This document shows, piece by piece, positions 25,867 through 37,397 of a DNA stretch of 38,811 nt. Position 1 is the stretch's first letter, and each line of letters opens with the position of its first letter. The stretch is from Lentimicrobium sp. L6 (GTDB lineage: Bacteria > Bacteroidota > Bacteroidia > Bacteroidales > UBA12170), in NCBI RefSeq assembly GCF_013166655.1, contig NZ_JABKCA010000057.1:1-38811 (forward strand). Direction: 5' to 3'. Under the pieces are notes generated by a model. That model worked only from the letters and a program-made list of their open reading frames with translations. It was not told the origin of the DNA and made no database searches. A program made the position numbers and the translations under genes.

Positions 25867-28140
25867 ATGGAGAGTATTTATATTGTAATTGTTGGAGTGC
25901 TATTTATCTTAGCAATATCCGACTTGGTAGTGGGGGTCAGTAATGATGCTGTAAACTTCCTAAATTCTGCGGTTGGTTCTAAAGCGGCAAGTTTTAAAGT
26001 GATTATGTTCGTCGCGGCCCTGGGAGTGGTAGTTGGGGCTACATTTTCAACGGGTATGATGGAGGTGGCCAGAAAAGGAATTTTCCATCCTCAAATGTTT
26101 TATTTTTCAGAGATTATGGTGATATTCTTTGCCGTGATGATTACTGATGTCATTCTCTTGGATACTTTCAATACTTTTGGTATGCCAACTTCTACAACTG
26201 TTTCAATTGTTTTCGAGTTATTAGGGGCGGCTGTAGCTATTGCCTTATTGAAGGTAATGGGCGATAGTGGATTGTCAGTCTCTGACTACATTAATAGTAG
26301 TAAAGCTTTGGCTATTATTTCTGGGATATTGTTATCTGTTGTGGTCGCTTTTTTAAGTGGAGCGATTATACAATATATTAGCAGATTGATTTTCTCCTTC
26401 CGATTTAAAAAGAAAATGAAATTATATGGCTCTATTTGGGGAGGGCTCTCTATTGCAGCTATTACATACTTCATTTTAATAAAAGGGCTCAAGGGATCTC
26501 CTTATGCTAGTTATGAAATGGCAGATGGAGTGCTGCTTAAGGAGTGGGTTCAGGTAAATGCTGTTTTAATTATAGGTTTTAGCTTTGCTGCTTGGACGGT
26601 CTTGCTACAGATGATAACTTGGCTGTTTAAGATAAATATTTCTAAGGTGATTGTGCTGGTAGGTACATTTGCTTTGGCAATGGCTTTTGCAGGAAACGAT
26701 TTAGTAAATTTTATTGGAGTTCCTTTGGCGGGTTACGAATCATATATGCAGTTTGCCGCTAACCCTGGAGCAGATCCAAATGCTTTCTTAATGACTGGAT
26801 TGGGTGGCAAAGTTGAAACACCATTTATATTTCTGATTTTGGCCGGTGCAGTGATGGTAGTTACACTTTATTTTAATAAAAAGGCTAAAAGAGTTATTAA
26901 AACTTCTGTTGATTTAAGCCGTCAAGATGAAGGTACTGAACGATTTGGGTCTACAATGTTTTCAAAAGTATTAGTTCGTTCGGCAATTCGTGTTAATAAA
27001 CGTGTTTCCAGTATTCTGCCTCAGAGAACCAATGACTTTATCAGGCAGCAGTTTGATGCTTCTAGAGCTGAAGAGGTTTTGGAAGGAGAGGAAAGACCTG
27101 CATTTGATATGATTAGAGCTTCTGTAAACTTAGTAGTGGCTAGTATATTGATATCCTTTGCAACTTCTTTAAAACTTCCTCTATCCACAACTTATGTTAC
27201 TTTTATGGTGGCTATGGGGACTTCGTTAGCTGATAATGCATGGGGCAGAGAAAGTGCTGTTTATAGAATTACAGGTGTTATTTCTGTAATAATGGGTTGG
27301 TTCTTTACAGCTATGGCGGCTTTTACTGTTGCTTTTGTGGTGGCATTTTTATCACAACTAGGTGGTTTTATTGTAATTGGGTTGTTTATTTTAATTGCTG
27401 CTTATAGTGTGATTAGATCTCATATTAAAGGTAAAAAATCAGAGGATGCACAAGAAGAAGAAAAACAAGTAAGCGAATTAGCAGAATCGGTGAGTGTTTC
27501 AGATATTCATCTAGAATGTAAATCTTCTGCCTCAGATTCTTTCCATTTAGTAGCTGACGTGTTTGGGGGTATGGTAGATGGCTTGGCAAGTGAGAATAGA
27601 AAGGAATTAAGTCATACTTTCAAGAAAGCAAAATCTTATAATAAGAAAGTAAAACGAGCAAAAGGTGATATTAAGAATGTCATTTTGCGCCTTGATGATG
27701 ATGCTTTAAACTCTGCCCAGTATTACACGCTGGTTCTCGATTATATGAGAGAGATTGGTCGCAATTTGATGTTTATTACAGAGCCTTCATTGGAGCATGT
27801 TGATAATAATCATAAACCTATAGGTCCAAAGCAGACAGAAGATTTATCTGTCTTAAACAAAGATATTGAATCGTTTGTGAATGCTGCTGTTCAGATCATC
27901 ACTGAAAGTTCATATCAAAGACTTCCTGACCTATTAAAACAGAGTGAGGGTATATTGAGTAATATGGATGGCTATACTATGGCCCAGATTAAGCGTTTGA
28001 AGAAGAATAAAACAGGCGCTAAGAATACAAAGTTATTCTTAGATGTATTGGCTGAGACTAAGTCATTAATGGTGAATATGGTTAATCTGACCAAGTCAAT
28101 GCGTGACCTATCAAAAATAGGTGGCATGTATTATGAATAA
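25867..28140 (+). CDS. PiT-family inorganic phosphate transporter with PhoU-like C-terminus
   Basis: 757 residues. The PHO4/PiT duplication is visible: GVSNDAVNFLNSAVGSKAA near residue 22 and AGNDLVNFIGVPLAGYES near 277, each with the GxNDxxN/F phosphate-sodium motif, and TFGMPTSTTVSIVFELLG plus KLPLSTTYVTFMVAMG in the paired helices. About 12 membrane segments run to residue 515. The last 240 residues are soluble, helical and resemble a PhoU-like domain, absent from the E. coli PitA type. The cation is probably H+ or Na+. No Pho regulon genes are adjacent. Confidence 0.9.
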   Translation: MESIYIVIVGVLFILAISDLVVGVSNDAVNFLNSAVGSKAASFKVIMFVAALGVVVGATFSTGMMEVARKGIFHPQMFYFSEIMVIFFAVMITDVILLDTFNTFGMPTSTTVSIVFELLGAAVAIALLKVMGDSGLSVSDYINSSKALAIISGILLSVVVAFLSGAIIQYISRLIFSFRFKKKMKLYGSIWGGLSIAAITYFILIKGLKGSPYASYEMADGVLLKEWVQVNAVLIIGFSFAAWTVLLQMITWLFKINISKVIVLVGTFALAMAFAGNDLVNFIGVPLAGYESYMQFAANPGADPNAFLMTGLGGKVETPFIFLILAGAVMVVTLYFNKKAKRVIKTSVDLSRQDEGTERFGSTMFSKVLVRSAIRVNKRVSSILPQRTNDFIRQQFDASRAEEVLEGEERPAFDMIRASVNLVVASILISFATSLKLPLSTTYVTFMVAMGTSLADNAWGRESAVYRITGVISVIMGWFFTAMAAFTVAFVVAFLSQLGGFIVIGLFILIAAYSVIRSHIKGKKSEDAQEEEKQVSELAESVSVSDIHLECKSSASDSFHLVADVFGGMVDGLASENRKELSHTFKKAKSYNKKVKRAKGDIKNVILRLDDDALNSAQYYTLVLDYMREIGRNLMFITEPSLEHVDNNHKPIGPKQTEDLSVLNKDIESFVNAAVQIITESSYQRLPDLLKQSEGILSNMDGYTMAQIKRLKKNKTGAKNTKLFLDVLAETKSLMVNMVNLTKSMRDLSKIGGMYYE

Positions 28141-28166
28141 AGTATTGGTGTAAAATAAAATTTTAG

Positions 28167-28199
28167 AGCCGTTTCTTAATTAGAGCCGGCTTTTTTTTT
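28167..28199 (+). terminator. intrinsic terminator after the phosphate transporter
   Basis: AGCCG and CGGCT (5-bp GC-rich stem, 15-base loop) followed by nine Ts, 27 bases after the stop codon. Confidence 0.7.
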
Positions 28200-28352
28200 G
28201 ACTTATTTGTTCGAGCTAATACTTTCCTCATGGTTAATACAAATATTCCACAGAGATTAGTATGAACCTACTGTATAATTAGAATTTCAGATGTGTATAT
28301 TGAATGCTGTCTCATTTGAGCTAATTACCTGATGCTATGCAAAGTTTATAAA

Positions 28353-28611
28353 GACTTCCGCAGGAATGTCTAAGCCGCCTTATATCAAAGTCGTTAAGCC
28401 TGACTTACTTCAGGAAGTCGGAGCAAATGGCGTGAAGGAATAAAAAACAATACTGTTTGACCCTCGTTAGTGATCATTCGTAGAATGTCACTATAGGGAG
28501 GAGTTTATGCTGACATGTAATCGTCAACATTTATTGTTTTTCCGGAAAGGCATTTGTGGAGTAGTCTTTGATATACAGCGGAGGTTTTGTAACACTTTTC
28601 CAAAAAGTGTT
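28353..28611. repeat. structured non-coding stretch with three inverted repeats; possible decayed dispersed element
   Basis: The 28200-28839 spacer has no clear gene. It holds an inverted repeat GACTTCC/GGAAGTC (28353-28359 and 28413-28419), a long hairpin CCCT..TAGTGA-T-CATTC/GAATG-TCACTA..AGGG (28461-28498), and a hairpin AACACTTTT/AAAAGTGTT (28591-28611). A 25-codon frame beginning MSKPPYIKVV ends with TAA at 28443 inside the first part. The stretch looks richer in GC than its flanks. It may be a remnant of a repeated intergenic element; a single window cannot prove it. Confidence 0.4.
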
Positions 28612-28650
28612 GAAGAGAAATATATTATCATGCTTTTTCAGATTAAATGA
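28507..28650 (+). CDS. 47-codon reading frame with a strong ribosome-binding site, unknown
   Basis: ATG 28507 is preceded by AGGGAGG (28495-28501) five bases upstream, the best Shine-Dalgarno-like sequence in this spacer. The product would be 47 residues, starting MLTCNRQHLLFF, basic, with three cysteines and no recognisable family. The purine-rich stretch is also one arm of the hairpin at 28461-28498, so translation could be controlled by its folding. It may equally be chance within a structured element. Confidence 0.25.
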   Translation: MLTCNRQHLLFFRKGICGVVFDIQRRFCNTFPKSVEEKYIIMLFQIK

Positions 28651-28839
28651 ACCATTTGGGTAATATATTTATTAATAATAGCTTCCTAAATTAACAAGAG
28701 AAAAAATGACTAGATTGTCCATCCCCCAGAAAAACACGTTGATCCTATATTTGTCTGGAATGATAATCAATTCATGGCATTGGTTTTGTAAATGAATGTT
28801 GAGTTATTCTTTTTCGTTTGTAATAAGAGTGGCCAAAAT

Positions 28840-28874
28840 AAAAGCGGCATCGTTAATAACAATGCCGCTTTTTT
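28840..28874 (-). terminator. intrinsic terminator after the tail-specific protease gene
   Basis: AAAAGCGGCAT, 11-base loop, ATGCCGCTTTT with T/A tracts on both sides; 16 bases beyond the stop at 28890. It can act in both directions. Confidence 0.85.
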
Positions 28875-28889
28875 AGGGTATTAAATCTT

Positions 28890-31034
28890 TTATTTCTTTC
28901 TAATGGCTTTTAAATCTTCAAGGATGTAAATAGATTCTAAGATATAATTGTCTTTAGTAATCTCGTCGTGCCACTCATCTGTTGTTACTCGTTTTGTACT
29001 ATCTGCGTTTATTTTTGGGGTATCAAATTTTAAATCTCTAACAGAAATCGCTAAAGTGTCCTCCCCAATGTGCTCGAATTGTTTAATAAAATCTTTTCGG
29101 GCTTTTTTATCAATTTCGTACTTATCAAATTTTAGGGGTTCAACAGTTTCTTCTCTTCTTTTCTTCACCCATTTGGCATATTTTTCAATTTCATTAAAGC
29201 TTGAGTTTGCTTTTGTTCTTTTGCTGCTATTTTCTTTAATGTATTGATAGTTTGGGATGTAGTTGTCAAGTTTTTGGTATTCAACAGCTGCGATTTCGTC
29301 CCAGGGAAGAGCAAAATCCATTTCTTTTTCGCCGAAATCTATATAGGAATAGTTCGTGGGTAAAATAACATCGGGAACAACTCCTTTTAATTGGGTGGCT
29401 CCACCATTGATTCTATAGAATTTTTCCATCGTGATTTTTAATGAACCAAAACTTTTATAGTCATTGAACTTTGATGGAAGTAGTCTGTCTAAATCAACAA
29501 ACTGCTGAACGGTTCCTTTGCCGAATGTGGAATTAGAGCCAACAATAACTGCTCTTTGGTAATCTTGTAGGGCTGCCGCAAGAATTTCTGAAGCAGAAGC
29601 GCTGGTCTCACTGACTAAAACAACAAGGTTGCCATCGTAGTTTAGTATGTTATCATGGTCTCTTAATACGCTTTGTTGGCCAATACTGCTTCTTCTTTGT
29701 ACTACTGGACCTTGATCGATAAATAGACCTGCTATTTCTACTGCGTCACGTAAAGAACCACCACCGTTACCTCGAAGGTCAATAATGACATTGTCAATAC
29801 CTTCGCTAGTGATTTTTTCTAATTCTTTTTTCATATCAGCACCACAACTTCTGCCTTTAGGATCGTTGAAGTTGGTATAGAAACTTGGAAGATAAATATA
29901 TCCTACTTCAAGTCCTTTCTCATTTTTTGGGCTAATAACCGCAGATTTCGCATAGGTTTCTTCTCGAATAACTATGTCACGAATAATCGGAACTACCATA
30001 ATTGTACCATCGGGTTTTTTAATAGTTAGTCTAACCTCTGTTCCTTTGGCTCCTCTAATCAACTTTACGGCCTCGTCAAGTCTCATGTCATAAACGTCTA
30101 CAGGCTCCTCATCAGCTTGTCCAACCTTCATAATAAGGTCTTCTTCTTTTACAAGGCCAGTTTTCCATGATGGACTGCCCGGCAATACTTCTACTACTCT
30201 GATATAACCATCTTTTGGTGATAGTGTGGCTCCGATTCCTTCTAGTTGTCCTGAGAATCGGATATCGAAATCTTCTTTCAATTTTGGAGGGAAGTAATTA
30301 GTGTGGGGATCGAAGACGGCAGCTAATGAATTTTCATAAACAGATATTCTATCGGTATTATTTACCTGATCTATCATTCTATGGAACCAGTCGTCCTGTC
30401 GTTTGAGAATTTTTTTTCTAGCGTCTGCTTCTAGTTCTGGAAAAGTTTTAATAGTTACAGTATCACTTTTTTCTGAAGCATCGGTTTGTTCCTTTAGTTT
30501 GGTGCTGATGTTCGTAATGGTTTGGTATTTTAATGCTTTTCTCCAACGTTCTTTTAACTCATTCATATTTTTACAATAAGAAACTTTGTCAGGATCCATT
30601 TCAATAGATTCATCAATTTCATAATTGAAGGGTTCTGCAAGTATTTCTTTATAAAGCTCTTGTATTTGGAGTGTTCTTTTGTTTAGGGTAGAAATAGAAA
30701 TGTTGAAAAAGTCTAACTTGTCCGCTGTAAGTTGATTGTCTAATTCGTATTTATACTCTGACAACATGTCTATGTCTTCCTGTAATAAGAAGTTTTTGCT
30801 TCTATCGATATTCTTCACGTATTCTTCGAAAAACTCAAAAGACAAGCTGTCGTTAAGTTCTTTAGGAGAATAATGTGCTCTTTCTAAAGAAGAGATAATC
30901 ACATTGCTTAAAATCTTATTCTTTTTATTGTCGAATATTTTTTGCTGAACTTCGTCTTCAATGTCGGTCTGCGCAAATATGGGAATGTTGAATAATAGTA
31001 TGATTGCGATTAGTAGATTCGTGTTTCTGATCAT
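28890..31034 (-). CDS. carboxy-terminal processing (tail-specific) protease, S41 family
   Basis: About 714 residues. Signal peptide about 1-21 (ending IPIFAQ). An N-terminal helical Prc-type domain, a PDZ domain (about 230-310, GATLSPKDGYIRVVEVLPGS), then the S41 core. The catalytic Ser is in VLVSETSASASEILAAA and the general-base Lys in STFGKGTVQQF, both as in E. coli Prc/Tsp. A long C-terminal domain follows. It should degrade or trim envelope proteins in the periplasm after recognition of their C-termini. The frame extends to 31088, but ATG 31034 gives the clean signal peptide. Confidence 0.93.
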   Translation of the reverse strand: MIRNTNLLIAIILLFNIPIFAQTDIEDEVQQKIFDNKKNKILSNVIISSLERAHYSPKELNDSLSFEFFEEYVKNIDRSKNFLLQEDIDMLSEYKYELDNQLTADKLDFFNISISTLNKRTLQIQELYKEILAEPFNYEIDESIEMDPDKVSYCKNMNELKERWRKALKYQTITNISTKLKEQTDASEKSDTVTIKTFPELEADARKKILKRQDDWFHRMIDQVNNTDRISVYENSLAAVFDPHTNYFPPKLKEDFDIRFSGQLEGIGATLSPKDGYIRVVEVLPGSPSWKTGLVKEEDLIMKVGQADEEPVDVYDMRLDEAVKLIRGAKGTEVRLTIKKPDGTIMVVPIIRDIVIREETYAKSAVISPKNEKGLEVGYIYLPSFYTNFNDPKGRSCGADMKKELEKITSEGIDNVIIDLRGNGGGSLRDAVEIAGLFIDQGPVVQRRSSIGQQSVLRDHDNILNYDGNLVVLVSETSASASEILAAALQDYQRAVIVGSNSTFGKGTVQQFVDLDRLLPSKFNDYKSFGSLKITMEKFYRINGGATQLKGVVPDVILPTNYSYIDFGEKEMDFALPWDEIAAVEYQKLDNYIPNYQYIKENSSKRTKANSSFNEIEKYAKWVKKRREETVEPLKFDKYEIDKKARKDFIKQFEHIGEDTLAISVRDLKFDTPKINADSTKRVTTDEWHDEITKDNYILESIYILEDLKAIRKK

Positions 31035-31154
31035 TTTGGGTTTTTTAATTATTGTAAAAGTGGTGGTACAAAAAAATAATCTCATCAATTTTCAAAAATA
31101 GGAAATTTACTTCAGCAAATGCCTGTTATGCCGTTAATATTTGTTAAGCTAAAT

Positions 31155-31188
31155 AAAAAAAACACCCGACGTTTGCCGGGTGTTTTTT
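31155..31188 (-). terminator. intrinsic terminator after gyrB
   Basis: CACCCG/CGGGTG stem with an eight-base loop, flanked by A- and T-runs of at least six on either side, 37 bases beyond the gyrB stop. Confidence 0.88.
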
Positions 31189-31224
31189 GGAATATATATT
31201 GAGTTTAATTAAGATACAAATACC

Positions 31225-33195
<1,971 letters not shown>

Positions 33196-33206
33196 TTATA
33201 GTCGCG

Positions 33207-33214
33207 CAAAGATA
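33207..33214 (-). promoter_or_regulatory. -7 promoter box of gyrB
   Basis: TATCTTTG on the minus strand, 23 bases before ATG 33183. No clear -33 TTG at spacing 19. Confidence 0.6.
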
Positions 33215-33374
33215 ATTAAAATATGCTAAGATTGGGTGTTTTAAAGCTTCACACAATATTTGTTTTTATTAACAATTGTTAATGTTTGAAAGGCTTGAAG
33301 TCCTTGTGCTTATAGGTCGTTTTATTTGAGTCAATTGTGGATAAGAGATTATTGATATTGACCTTATTTTACAC

Positions 33375-33402
33375 TTGTCGTCCATCTTTTATTTTATCTT
33401 TG
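33375..33402 (+). promoter_or_regulatory. promoter of the CoA-binding/transketolase operon
   Basis: TTG, 17 bases, TATCTTTG, ending 13 bases before ATG 33416. The -7 box is exact and the spacer is two short of the usual 19. The only promoter I see for the five-gene run to 38354. Confidence 0.6.
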
Positions 33403-33415
33403 CCAAAAAAACCAC

Positions 33416-33778
33416 ATGCAAAAGAAAACTTTGGTATTGGGAGCTAGCCCAAAGCCAGAAAGATATTCTTATAAAGCAGTGAAAATGCTTCAAGAATATC
33501 AACATCCAGTTGTGGCAGTTGGATTTCGTGAATCAGTAATAGATACGATCCCAATCCATAAGGGAGAGCCCATTTTCGAGGGTGTCGATACTTTGACTCT
33601 TTACCTTGGCCCTCAAAATCAAAAGAATATTTATCATTATATACTAAAGATTAATCCTAAACGTATTATCTTTAACCCAGGTACCGAAAATTCTGAATTA
33701 ATGAATTTGGCAAAAGAGAATGGAATTGAAGTAGAAGTTGCATGTACCTTGGTTTTATTATCAACCAATCAATATTAG
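33416..33778 (+). CDS. CoA-binding (Rossmann-type) domain protein
   Basis: 120 residues, a single CoA_binding_2 domain: TLVLGASPKPERYSYKAVKM at the N-terminus (nucleotide-binding loop), HPVVAVGFRE, and IIFNPGTENSELMNLAKENG near the C-terminus. Family resembles the CoA-binding part of succinyl-CoA synthetase alpha and YccU-type proteins. Small cytosolic protein; substrate and role unknown. First gene of the operon, with the next start 4 bases downstream. Confidence 0.88.
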   Translation: MQKKTLVLGASPKPERYSYKAVKMLQEYQHPVVAVGFRESVIDTIPIHKGEPIFEGVDTLTLYLGPQNQKNIYHYILKINPKRIIFNPGTENSELMNLAKENGIEVEVACTLVLLSTNQY

Positions 33779-33782
33779 TTTT

Positions 33783-35132
33783 ATGAAGCAATGGAGCTTA
33801 TACCTGTTAATTATCCTATTATCATTGAGTAGTGTTTTAGTGGCCCAAGCCCAAATTGAGTCTCGTTTAGCGATTCATTGTGCCACTAAGCAAATTGAAA
33901 TTCCAGTTCAGTTTAAAAATTTGGAGAACATTAAATCCATACATCTTAAATTGAAATTTGACAATACCTTGATTCAATTTGATAGTAGTGTGTATCATAA
34001 TTCTGATTTTGAATTAGAGAATAAAGAGGAGTATAGAATAAAAACTTCTGTATCTAACGATACCATCTCAATAGATTGGGCAGCCTACTATGGAGTTAAC
34101 CTAGAGGATGGTCTATTTCTATCACTGCTTTTTACAGAAAAGCCCAGTGCAAATGGGGATGCAATTTTTACTTGGTTTGAAGAGGTTTGTAGTTTTACTA
34201 ATGTTACAGATTTAGATATTGATGCTAGTTATATAGTAGATGCTAGCTTGCCTGTACCTTATGTAAGTGAAGTTGAAATAGACTTTGAACAATTTACAAT
34301 TGGCTGTAGAGATGATAGTGAAAATGGTGGTTGTAAAGCTCAAGCAGAAGTTAATATATCTGGAGGAACGGCTCCATATATTTATAAATGGAACGATAAG
34401 TTTAATCAGAATGATAGTATTGCAATAGGTCTTTGTCAAGACCCAGTTTTTGTTTCTATTCGTGATGCAGGAGGTTGTATTTATGGAGATTTGTTCAAAC
34501 CTGTTATTTATGCTGCTGCAGTATATGATATAGCCGCAAATCCAGAAGAAATTTACATTACAAAACCCGATGTGGAATTTGCAATAGAAATAGAGGATGG
34601 TTTTATTGAAAAATATGAATGGGATTTTGGTGATGAATCTAAAGCCTATTCAGATATCACGACCCATACTTATCAACAAGTGGGTACCTATGATATCTCC
34701 CTTTATACTGAGAATATAGATGGGTGCGATACTATTGTTTATTTAAATACTTTTGAAGTAAAAGAATTAAATTTTTGTATCCCCAATGTATTCACTCCTA
34801 ATGGGGATGGTGTAAATGATACTTGGATTTTTAAAATTATTGGTGGTGATGGTGGAGGAGAAGATTCTGAAGAGTCATTAAAATCAACAGGAATTCAAGA
34901 AGTAACCAAGTGTACTGGAGATGATTTAGTGTTTCAAGAACATTTTAAATCTACCGAGTTGGTGATATTTAATAGGAATGGCTCCAAACTTTTCGATTGT
35001 ATAAATTGTACAGATAATTGGGATGGCGGTGGATTGCCAGATGGAGTTTATTTTTATGTATTTACATGGGAAGGTGAATATTCAAATGGAAAAGAACAAG
35101 GAAGTGTAACCATTCTCGGCGGACAGAATTAG
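33783..35132 (+). CDS. type IX-secreted protein with SprB-like and PKD domains (type B sorting signal)
   Basis: About 449 residues. Signal peptide about 1-24 (ending VLVAQAQ). A cohesin-like beta-sandwich (about 25-155), an SprB-repeat-like segment (about 165-245, AEVNISGGTAPYIYKWND), a PKD domain (about 255-335, YEWDFGDESKAYSDITTHTY) and a CHU_C/type B T9SS signal (CIPNVFTPNGDGVNDTW, FNRNGSKLF, WDGGGLPDGVYFYVFTW). It should be secreted by the type IX system and held at the cell surface. No enzyme domain. The frame can start at 33738 inside the upstream gene, but ATG 33783 gives the signal peptide. Confidence 0.87.
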   Translation: MKQWSLYLLIILLSLSSVLVAQAQIESRLAIHCATKQIEIPVQFKNLENIKSIHLKLKFDNTLIQFDSSVYHNSDFELENKEEYRIKTSVSNDTISIDWAAYYGVNLEDGLFLSLLFTEKPSANGDAIFTWFEEVCSFTNVTDLDIDASYIVDASLPVPYVSEVEIDFEQFTIGCRDDSENGGCKAQAEVNISGGTAPYIYKWNDKFNQNDSIAIGLCQDPVFVSIRDAGGCIYGDLFKPVIYAAAVYDIAANPEEIYITKPDVEFAIEIEDGFIEKYEWDFGDESKAYSDITTHTYQQVGTYDISLYTENIDGCDTIVYLNTFEVKELNFCIPNVFTPNGDGVNDTWIFKIIGGDGGGEDSEESLKSTGIQEVTKCTGDDLVFQEHFKSTELVIFNRNGSKLFDCINCTDNWDGGGLPDGVYFYVFTWEGEYSNGKEQGSVTILGGQN

Positions 35133-35155
35133 AAAATTATTGACTAAAAATAGAA

Positions 35156-36001
35156 ATGGAGAAAGTTAATCAAATCGAAGCGTTTGCTTCACAAGTTAGA
35201 AGAGACATTATCAGAATGGTACATGGCGTGAAATCTGGTCATCCAGGTGGTTCATTGGGTTGTGCTGATTTCTTAAGTACTCTTTATCAAGAGGTATTGG
35301 ATTATAGTCCTGAGAATTTTACTTTAGATGGAACAGATGAGGATTTGTTCTTCCTATCAAATGGACATATTTCGCCAGTATGGTATAGTGTTTTAGCTCA
35401 TAGTGGATTTTTCCCAGTTGAAGAATTAGCTACCTTTAGAAGATTGGGAAGTCGACTACAAGGACATCCTACTACTCATGATCATTTACCAGGTATTAGA
35501 ATCGCTTCGGGTTCACTTGGTCAGGGTTTGTCGGTAGCTAACGGAGCAGCACAAGCTAAAAAACTTAATGGCGACAAGCATTTAGTGTATACACTTCATG
35601 GTGATGGTGAATTGAATGAGGGTCAAATCTGGGAAGCTGCTTTATATGCTGCAGCTAAAAAAGTGGATAACCTCATTGCAACTATCGATTATAACCAAAA
35701 GCAAATAGATGGTCCTATTGAGGAAGTAATGGATTTAGGGGATTTAAAAGCAAAATGGTTAGCCTTTGGTTGGGAAGTTTTAGAAATGGATGGTAATCAA
35801 GTTTGTGAGATTATCGATACCATGAAAATAGCCAAATCAATGACAGGTAAAGGAAAACCTATCGTTATCATTATGAAAACAGAAATGGGTGCCGGAGTCG
35901 ACTTTATGATGGGAACTCATAAATGGCATGGTTCACCTCCAAATGATGAACAAGCTGCTGATGCACTTTCTCAATTAACAGAAACGCTTGGCGATTATTA
36001 A
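35156..36001 (+). CDS. transketolase, N-terminal (TPP-binding) subunit
   Basis: 281 residues, the N-terminal half of a split transketolase. SGHPGGSLGCADFLSTLY, LSNGHISPVWYSVLA and the diphosphate/Mg2+ motif GDGELNEGQIWEAALYAA ending in NLIATIDYNQKQIDG bind thiamine diphosphate. With the C-terminal subunit it would transfer two-carbon ketol units in the pentose phosphate pathway. Its TAA shares a base with the ATG of the VWA gene (TAATG), so the two are coupled. The partner gene lies beyond the VWA gene, not adjacent as I would expect for such pairs. Confidence 0.94.
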   Translation: MEKVNQIEAFASQVRRDIIRMVHGVKSGHPGGSLGCADFLSTLYQEVLDYSPENFTLDGTDEDLFFLSNGHISPVWYSVLAHSGFFPVEELATFRRLGSRLQGHPTTHDHLPGIRIASGSLGQGLSVANGAAQAKKLNGDKHLVYTLHGDGELNEGQIWEAALYAAAKKVDNLIATIDYNQKQIDGPIEEVMDLGDLKAKWLAFGWEVLEMDGNQVCEIIDTMKIAKSMTGKGKPIVIIMKTEMGAGVDFMMGTHKWHGSPPNDEQAADALSQLTETLGDY

Positions 36002-37386
36002 TGATTAAAAAACTTATATATTACATTTCTATAGTTTCTTTACTTCTTGTACTGAAGCCTTTAGCGGCTCAAGAGCAAAAACAAGAAAAAGAAGAAATCA
36101 CTCGTTTACTTTTTGTATTCGATGCTTCTCAATCTATGTTCGGACGTTGGAATTACCAACAGAAGATATTTGCAGCTAGAGAAATATTATCCAACTTTTT
36201 GGATAGCCTAGCAACAGTTGAGAATGTAGAAGTGGCTTTTCGAGTATTTGGTGATCAATATCATGTGCCTCCTCAAGTTTGTGAAGACAGTCGATTGATT
36301 GTGCCGTTCGCAAAGAATAATTCTAAAAAGATTAAAAAGGCGCTTAAAGATATTGTTCCCAAAGGAACTACACCAATTTCTTATGCTTTAGAAGAGGCTG
36401 CTGCTGACTTCCCCGATTGTGATCATTGTAGAAATATCATCATTTTAATAACTGATGGTATTGAAGAATGTGAAGGAGACCCATGTGAAGTCAGCCTACG
36501 CCTTCAGGCCAAAGGAATCATGTTGAAACCATTTGTAATTGGAATTGGAAAAGATTTTAAAGGACAATACGATTGTGTGGGAACTTTTATTGAAGCAGTT
36601 ACTGAAGAGGATTTTGTAACTGGATTAAATGTGATGATCAGCCAGGCTTTGAATAATACTACGGCGCAGATTAATTTGTTGGATGCAAATAATCAGCCAT
36701 CAACAACTAATGTAGCGGTAAGCATATATGATCATTATACAGGTTTGATGAAGCATAATTTTATTCATACCCTGAATGCTTTTGGGGTTCCTGATACTTT
36801 ATTTTTAGATCCTAGAAATGTATATGATATAGTGGCTCATACCATACCTCAAGTGAGATTGGATAGTGTTATTATAAATGAAGCTGAACATAATACCATT
36901 GCCTTAAAAGCACCAGTTGGAGTTTTGAATTTAGAAGTAGATAGTAAAGAGCCCATAAATGGGATGCAAGCATTGGTGCGAAAACCAAATGGTCCTCTTA
37001 CTTTAAATGTGCAGCAGTTCGGACAAAAAGAAACTTATTTAACGGGTTATTATCAGTTGGAAGTTCTAAGTCTGCCGCGTTTAATCATTGATAGTATACT
37101 GATTTCTCAAAATCATGTGACCAATGTAGATATTCCTGGACCGGGTATTTTGGTAGTCAAGAAGCCAGGCCTTGGTTATGGAAGCATATTTGAAGAAACA
37201 GAGGAGGGCTTAGAATGGGTTTATCGATTTAGAAATGAAATTAATCATATTGAATCTTTATACCTATTACCTGGCAATTACCGTATTGTTTATAGAAATA
37301 AGTTTTCAAATTCCACTTTAGATAGTATCGAAAAGCGTTTTAAAATTAAAACTGGAGCTACAGTAACTCTGGATTTAAACAAATAG
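36001..37386 (+). CDS. exported VWA-domain protein inserted in the transketolase operon
   Basis: 461 residues. Signal peptide about 1-24 (ending KPLAAQ). A von Willebrand factor A domain spans about 33-215 with an intact MIDAS: DASQSM (Asp and two Ser), KGTTPIS (Thr), LITDGIEEC (Asp). Paired Cys residues (CDHC, and others) suggest disulphides, fitting an exported protein. Residues 215-460 are beta-rich with no domain I can name. It begins in the stop of the transketolase N gene and ends in a TAGTG overlap with a possible GTG start of the C gene. Possible ligand or partner unknown. See finding. Confidence 0.85.
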   Translation: MIKKLIYYISIVSLLLVLKPLAAQEQKQEKEEITRLLFVFDASQSMFGRWNYQQKIFAAREILSNFLDSLATVENVEVAFRVFGDQYHVPPQVCEDSRLIVPFAKNNSKKIKKALKDIVPKGTTPISYALEEAAADFPDCDHCRNIIILITDGIEECEGDPCEVSLRLQAKGIMLKPFVIGIGKDFKGQYDCVGTFIEAVTEEDFVTGLNVMISQALNNTTAQINLLDANNQPSTTNVAVSIYDHYTGLMKHNFIHTLNAFGVPDTLFLDPRNVYDIVAHTIPQVRLDSVIINEAEHNTIALKAPVGVLNLEVDSKEPINGMQALVRKPNGPLTLNVQQFGQKETYLTGYYQLEVLSLPRLIIDSILISQNHVTNVDIPGPGILVVKKPGLGYGSIFEETEEGLEWVYRFRNEINHIESLYLLPGNYRIVYRNKFSNSTLDSIEKRFKIKTGATVTLDLNK

Positions 37387-37397
37387 TGAAAATAAAT

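Noticed and set aside
28353-28419. Integron attC site, because GTTAAGC at 28393-28399 fits GTTRRRY
   Set aside because: No matching RYYYAAC partner at a plausible distance, no integrase, and no cassette array. A 7-base degenerate match is expected by chance.
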